DNA from: Chloroflexota bacterium
GTDB lineage: Bacteria; Chloroflexota; Chloroflexia; Chloroflexales; Herpetosiphonaceae
Reading direction: 5' to 3'
Assembly (NCBI GenBank): GCA_020161265.1
Contig: JAIUOC010000006.1
Location: 372,001 to 436,000, forward strand
Length of the DNA: 64,000 nt
Made by a program: the position numbers and the translations under genes
Shown: one piece after another, positions 62,593-64,000 of the stretch
How positions within the stretch are numbered: position 1 is the stretch's first letter
Layout of the letters: each line of letters starts with the position of its first letter
The notes under the pieces: model-generated
What the model was told of the DNA's origin: nothing
Seen by the model: only the letters and a program-made list of their open reading frames with translations
The model's database searches: none

Positions 62593-63339
62593 ATGCAGAC
62601 AATCCAAACATTGGTGGTTGAAGATCATCCGGCATTGCGGGCGGCGATGGTTGCTGGGTTGCAGGCTACCAAAGAGATAACCGTGATCGGCGAGGCTGGT
62701 AGCGGCGAGGATGCAATTGAATGGTGTGCTCAACATACGCCGCAAGCTATTTTGATGGATGTGGCCTTGGCCAGTCAACTCAATGGCATTCAAGCAGCAG
62801 TGATTATTCGCCGTGAGCATCCGCGGATTCCGGTGGTGTTTTATTCGATCCAAGATGATGATGCCTATTATCGCGATTTCCAGCGTTCGGGCATTCTAAG
62901 CCACTATGCGTATGTGCGCAAAAGCAACTACTTACTACCAGCGATGGTTGCCCCGCTGCTGCGCGATGCCTTTCAAGGCCGAGCCTTTATCGATCCCGAT
63001 ATTGCTAGCCGAGTGCAAGAAGTTCGCCACCGCGATGAGCAATCGGCGCTTGATTTGCTTGAGCCAGCCGAGCGCGAAGTGATGACCTTGGTGGCCCATG
63101 GCTTTACCAATGATCAAATTGCCCAGCGCTTGGGTTTTCGTGATGCCCGCGCAGTTAGCCGCATCAATGGCCAAATTTATACAGCCTGGGGCTTGAATGA
63201 AAATACGACTGATGAAAAAGTGGCGCGTACTCGGGCAACGATTATTTTTTACGAGCGTCAACTGATTGTCTGGGATGAAGAAGGACGCGGGCGGGCCTAT
63301 ATGCCCGATGGTCAGTGGCAAGCACGCTGGAACGATTAA
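62593..63339 (+). CDS. Response regulator with LuxR-like output domain
   Basis: The 248-aa regulator has an N-terminal receiver (TLVVEDHPALRAAM acidic pair; phospho-Asp in ILMDVALASQ; Lys in YVRKSNY) and an output helix-turn-helix (LEPAEREVMTLVAHGFTNDQIAQRLGFRDARAVSRINGQIY). The latter is LuxR/GerE-like but has a longer C-terminal extension (ENTTDEKVARTRATIIFYERQLIVW). ATG 62593 has AAGGA 8 nt upstream; the TTG at 62575 is less likely. No kinase is adjacent; the orphan NarL-type kinase at 27418 is a possible but unproven partner. Confidence 0.9.
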   Translation: MQTIQTLVVEDHPALRAAMVAGLQATKEITVIGEAGSGEDAIEWCAQHTPQAILMDVALASQLNGIQAAVIIRREHPRIPVVFYSIQDDDAYYRDFQRSGILSHYAYVRKSNYLLPAMVAPLLRDAFQGRAFIDPDIASRVQEVRHRDEQSALDLLEPAEREVMTLVAHGFTNDQIAQRLGFRDARAVSRINGQIYTAWGLNENTTDEKVARTRATIIFYERQLIVWDEEGRGRAYMPDGQWQARWND

Positions 63340-63407
63340 GCAAATTGCCAATTTGTTGCATATAATGTGCTATACATACGAGTTTACCCATTTGATGGGA
63401 GATTAAG

Positions 63408-64000
63408 ATGCTTGATCAATCTGTTGTTGAAGAGCAGCCCAGCGTCGGGCAGCTTGACCGGCTGCGGGCGTATTGGGTGCGTCGCGATACGATTGTTTGG
63501 AATATTCATGCGCTCCCCAATGCTCGCTATGAGTTGCATTATTCGCTTGATGGTTCGTTGGAGCTAACGCCGCAGGGAATTCAGCATGGCATGGTTTTGC
63601 CGCTCGAACGTGATCCCTTGGGCTTAGATTCGGCGTTGGTAGCGGCTTTTCCCCATTTGCAAGGCTTGCCAGTGTTGCGCCTTGCCCCTGAACACCACGA
63701 CTTGGTTGCGACAATATTGCGTGGTCAAGTGGCGGTGCAGGCCTATCACGCTGATGATCAGAGTTTGATCGATGCGACGGCGTTGCAAATTCCAGGGGTG
63801 CTTGATGATTTGTATCACTACACTGGCGAGCTTGGGGTGAGTTTCGATGAGCAGAAACGCCCGATTTTGCGCTTGTGGGCACCAACCGCTCGTTCGGTTA
63901 GCCTGTTGCTCTACGCCGATTCGGCCAAGGGAACTCGCGCAATTCGCAGTGGAATGACGTTTGACCCTCAGACTGGAGTTTGGAGCATCGTTGGCAAGCC
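63408..64000 (+). CDS. Pullulanase-type alpha-1,6-glucosidase (3' partial)
   Basis: Only the first ~197 residues lie in the window. The start is ATG 63408 with GGGAGA upstream. The N-terminus RAYWVRRDTIVWNIHA and the PDD-like region GIQHGMVLPLERDPLG, then QIPGVLDDLYHYTGELGVSFDEQKRPILRLWAPTARSVSLLLY are typical of pullulanase-type debranching enzymes. LRLWAPTARSVSLLLY is the start of the CBM48 module that precedes the GH13 barrel. It should break alpha-1,6 branches in glycogen or pullulan. Confidence 0.88.
   Translation, partial: MLDQSVVEEQPSVGQLDRLRAYWVRRDTIVWNIHALPNARYELHYSLDGSLELTPQGIQHGMVLPLERDPLGLDSALVAAFPHLQGLPVLRLAPEHHDLVATILRGQVAVQAYHADDQSLIDATALQIPGVLDDLYHYTGELGVSFDEQKRPILRLWAPTARSVSLLLYADSAKGTRAIRSGMTFDPQTGVWSIVGK

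Noticed and set aside
63403-63885. 160-codon minus-strand frame under the pullulanase start
   Set aside because: The plus strand encodes a clear pullulanase N-terminus with a ribosome-binding site; the opposite frame has no family features.

Overview
The window looks like chromosomal DNA of a Chloroflexota bacterium, most likely a Herpetosiphon-like filamentous glider. This is inference from gene content (DnaD plus DnaC-type primosome genes, ScpA, GH26-CBM2 mannanase, secreted subtilase, many small membrane proteins) and from moderate GC content; no rRNA is present to settle it. Almost every gene is chromosomal housekeeping or metabolism. I see no prophage, transposase, CRISPR array or replication origin. 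One AT-rich gene (21611-22276) looks acquired.

Layout. 1-6.1 kb: end of an oligopeptide ABC ATPase, a family 5 solute-binding lipoprotein, a membrane protein fused to a 2H-phosphoesterase-like domain, glutamate dehydrogenase and ScpA. 6.4-10.1 kb: a heterodimeric ABC exporter on the minus strand. 10.35-11.8 kb: a TPP riboswitch with terminator controlling a lone thiamine-binding lipoprotein. 11.8-17.4 kb: FtcD, CCA-adding enzyme, RfbC and several small membrane proteins. 17.5-20.4 kb: a secreted subtilase and a 1.1 kb gene-poor stretch holding two related minus-strand promoters, a duplicated ribosome-binding-site/five-codon ORF and a terminator. 20.4-24.9 kb: ABC-2 permease, AT-rich HEPN-like gene, CBS protein with ferredoxin-NADP reductase, GNAT. 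25-29.6 kb: GH26 mannanase and a membrane histidine kinase. 29.6-33.2 kb: glycosyltransferase, aldo/keto reductase and AraC regulator separated by three copies of one terminator-like repeat. 33.3-37.2 kb: GntR/FadR regulator, alkyl-DHAP synthase-like oxidase and GlpD in one operon with a FadR-type operator. 37.3-43.5 kb: two tandem signal-anchored paralogues, a SAM methyltransferase pair, O-antigen ligase with a clan GH-A hydrolase, then tRNA-Pro(CGG). 43.9-50.5 kb: UvrC, ADC-like protein, PD-(D/E)XK-like protein, MFS transporter and three overlapping small genes. 50.5-54 kb: GNAT-like protein, R3H/AAA ATPase and thymidylate kinase. 54.4-59.2 kb: DnaD, DnaC and a large TPR protein. 59.3-64 kb: AraC with AzlCD, amidase, response regulator and the start of a pullulanase-type enzyme.

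Intergenic regions carry a striking set of degenerate short tandem arrays. Most have a 7-nt period, even when the word changes within one array; a second family (CTTCGTGNN) has a 9-nt period. Several arrays run straight into stop codons. The other stand-out is the minus-strand unit at about 19.52-20.13 kb, which may be an undescribed small RNA or micro-peptide locus.
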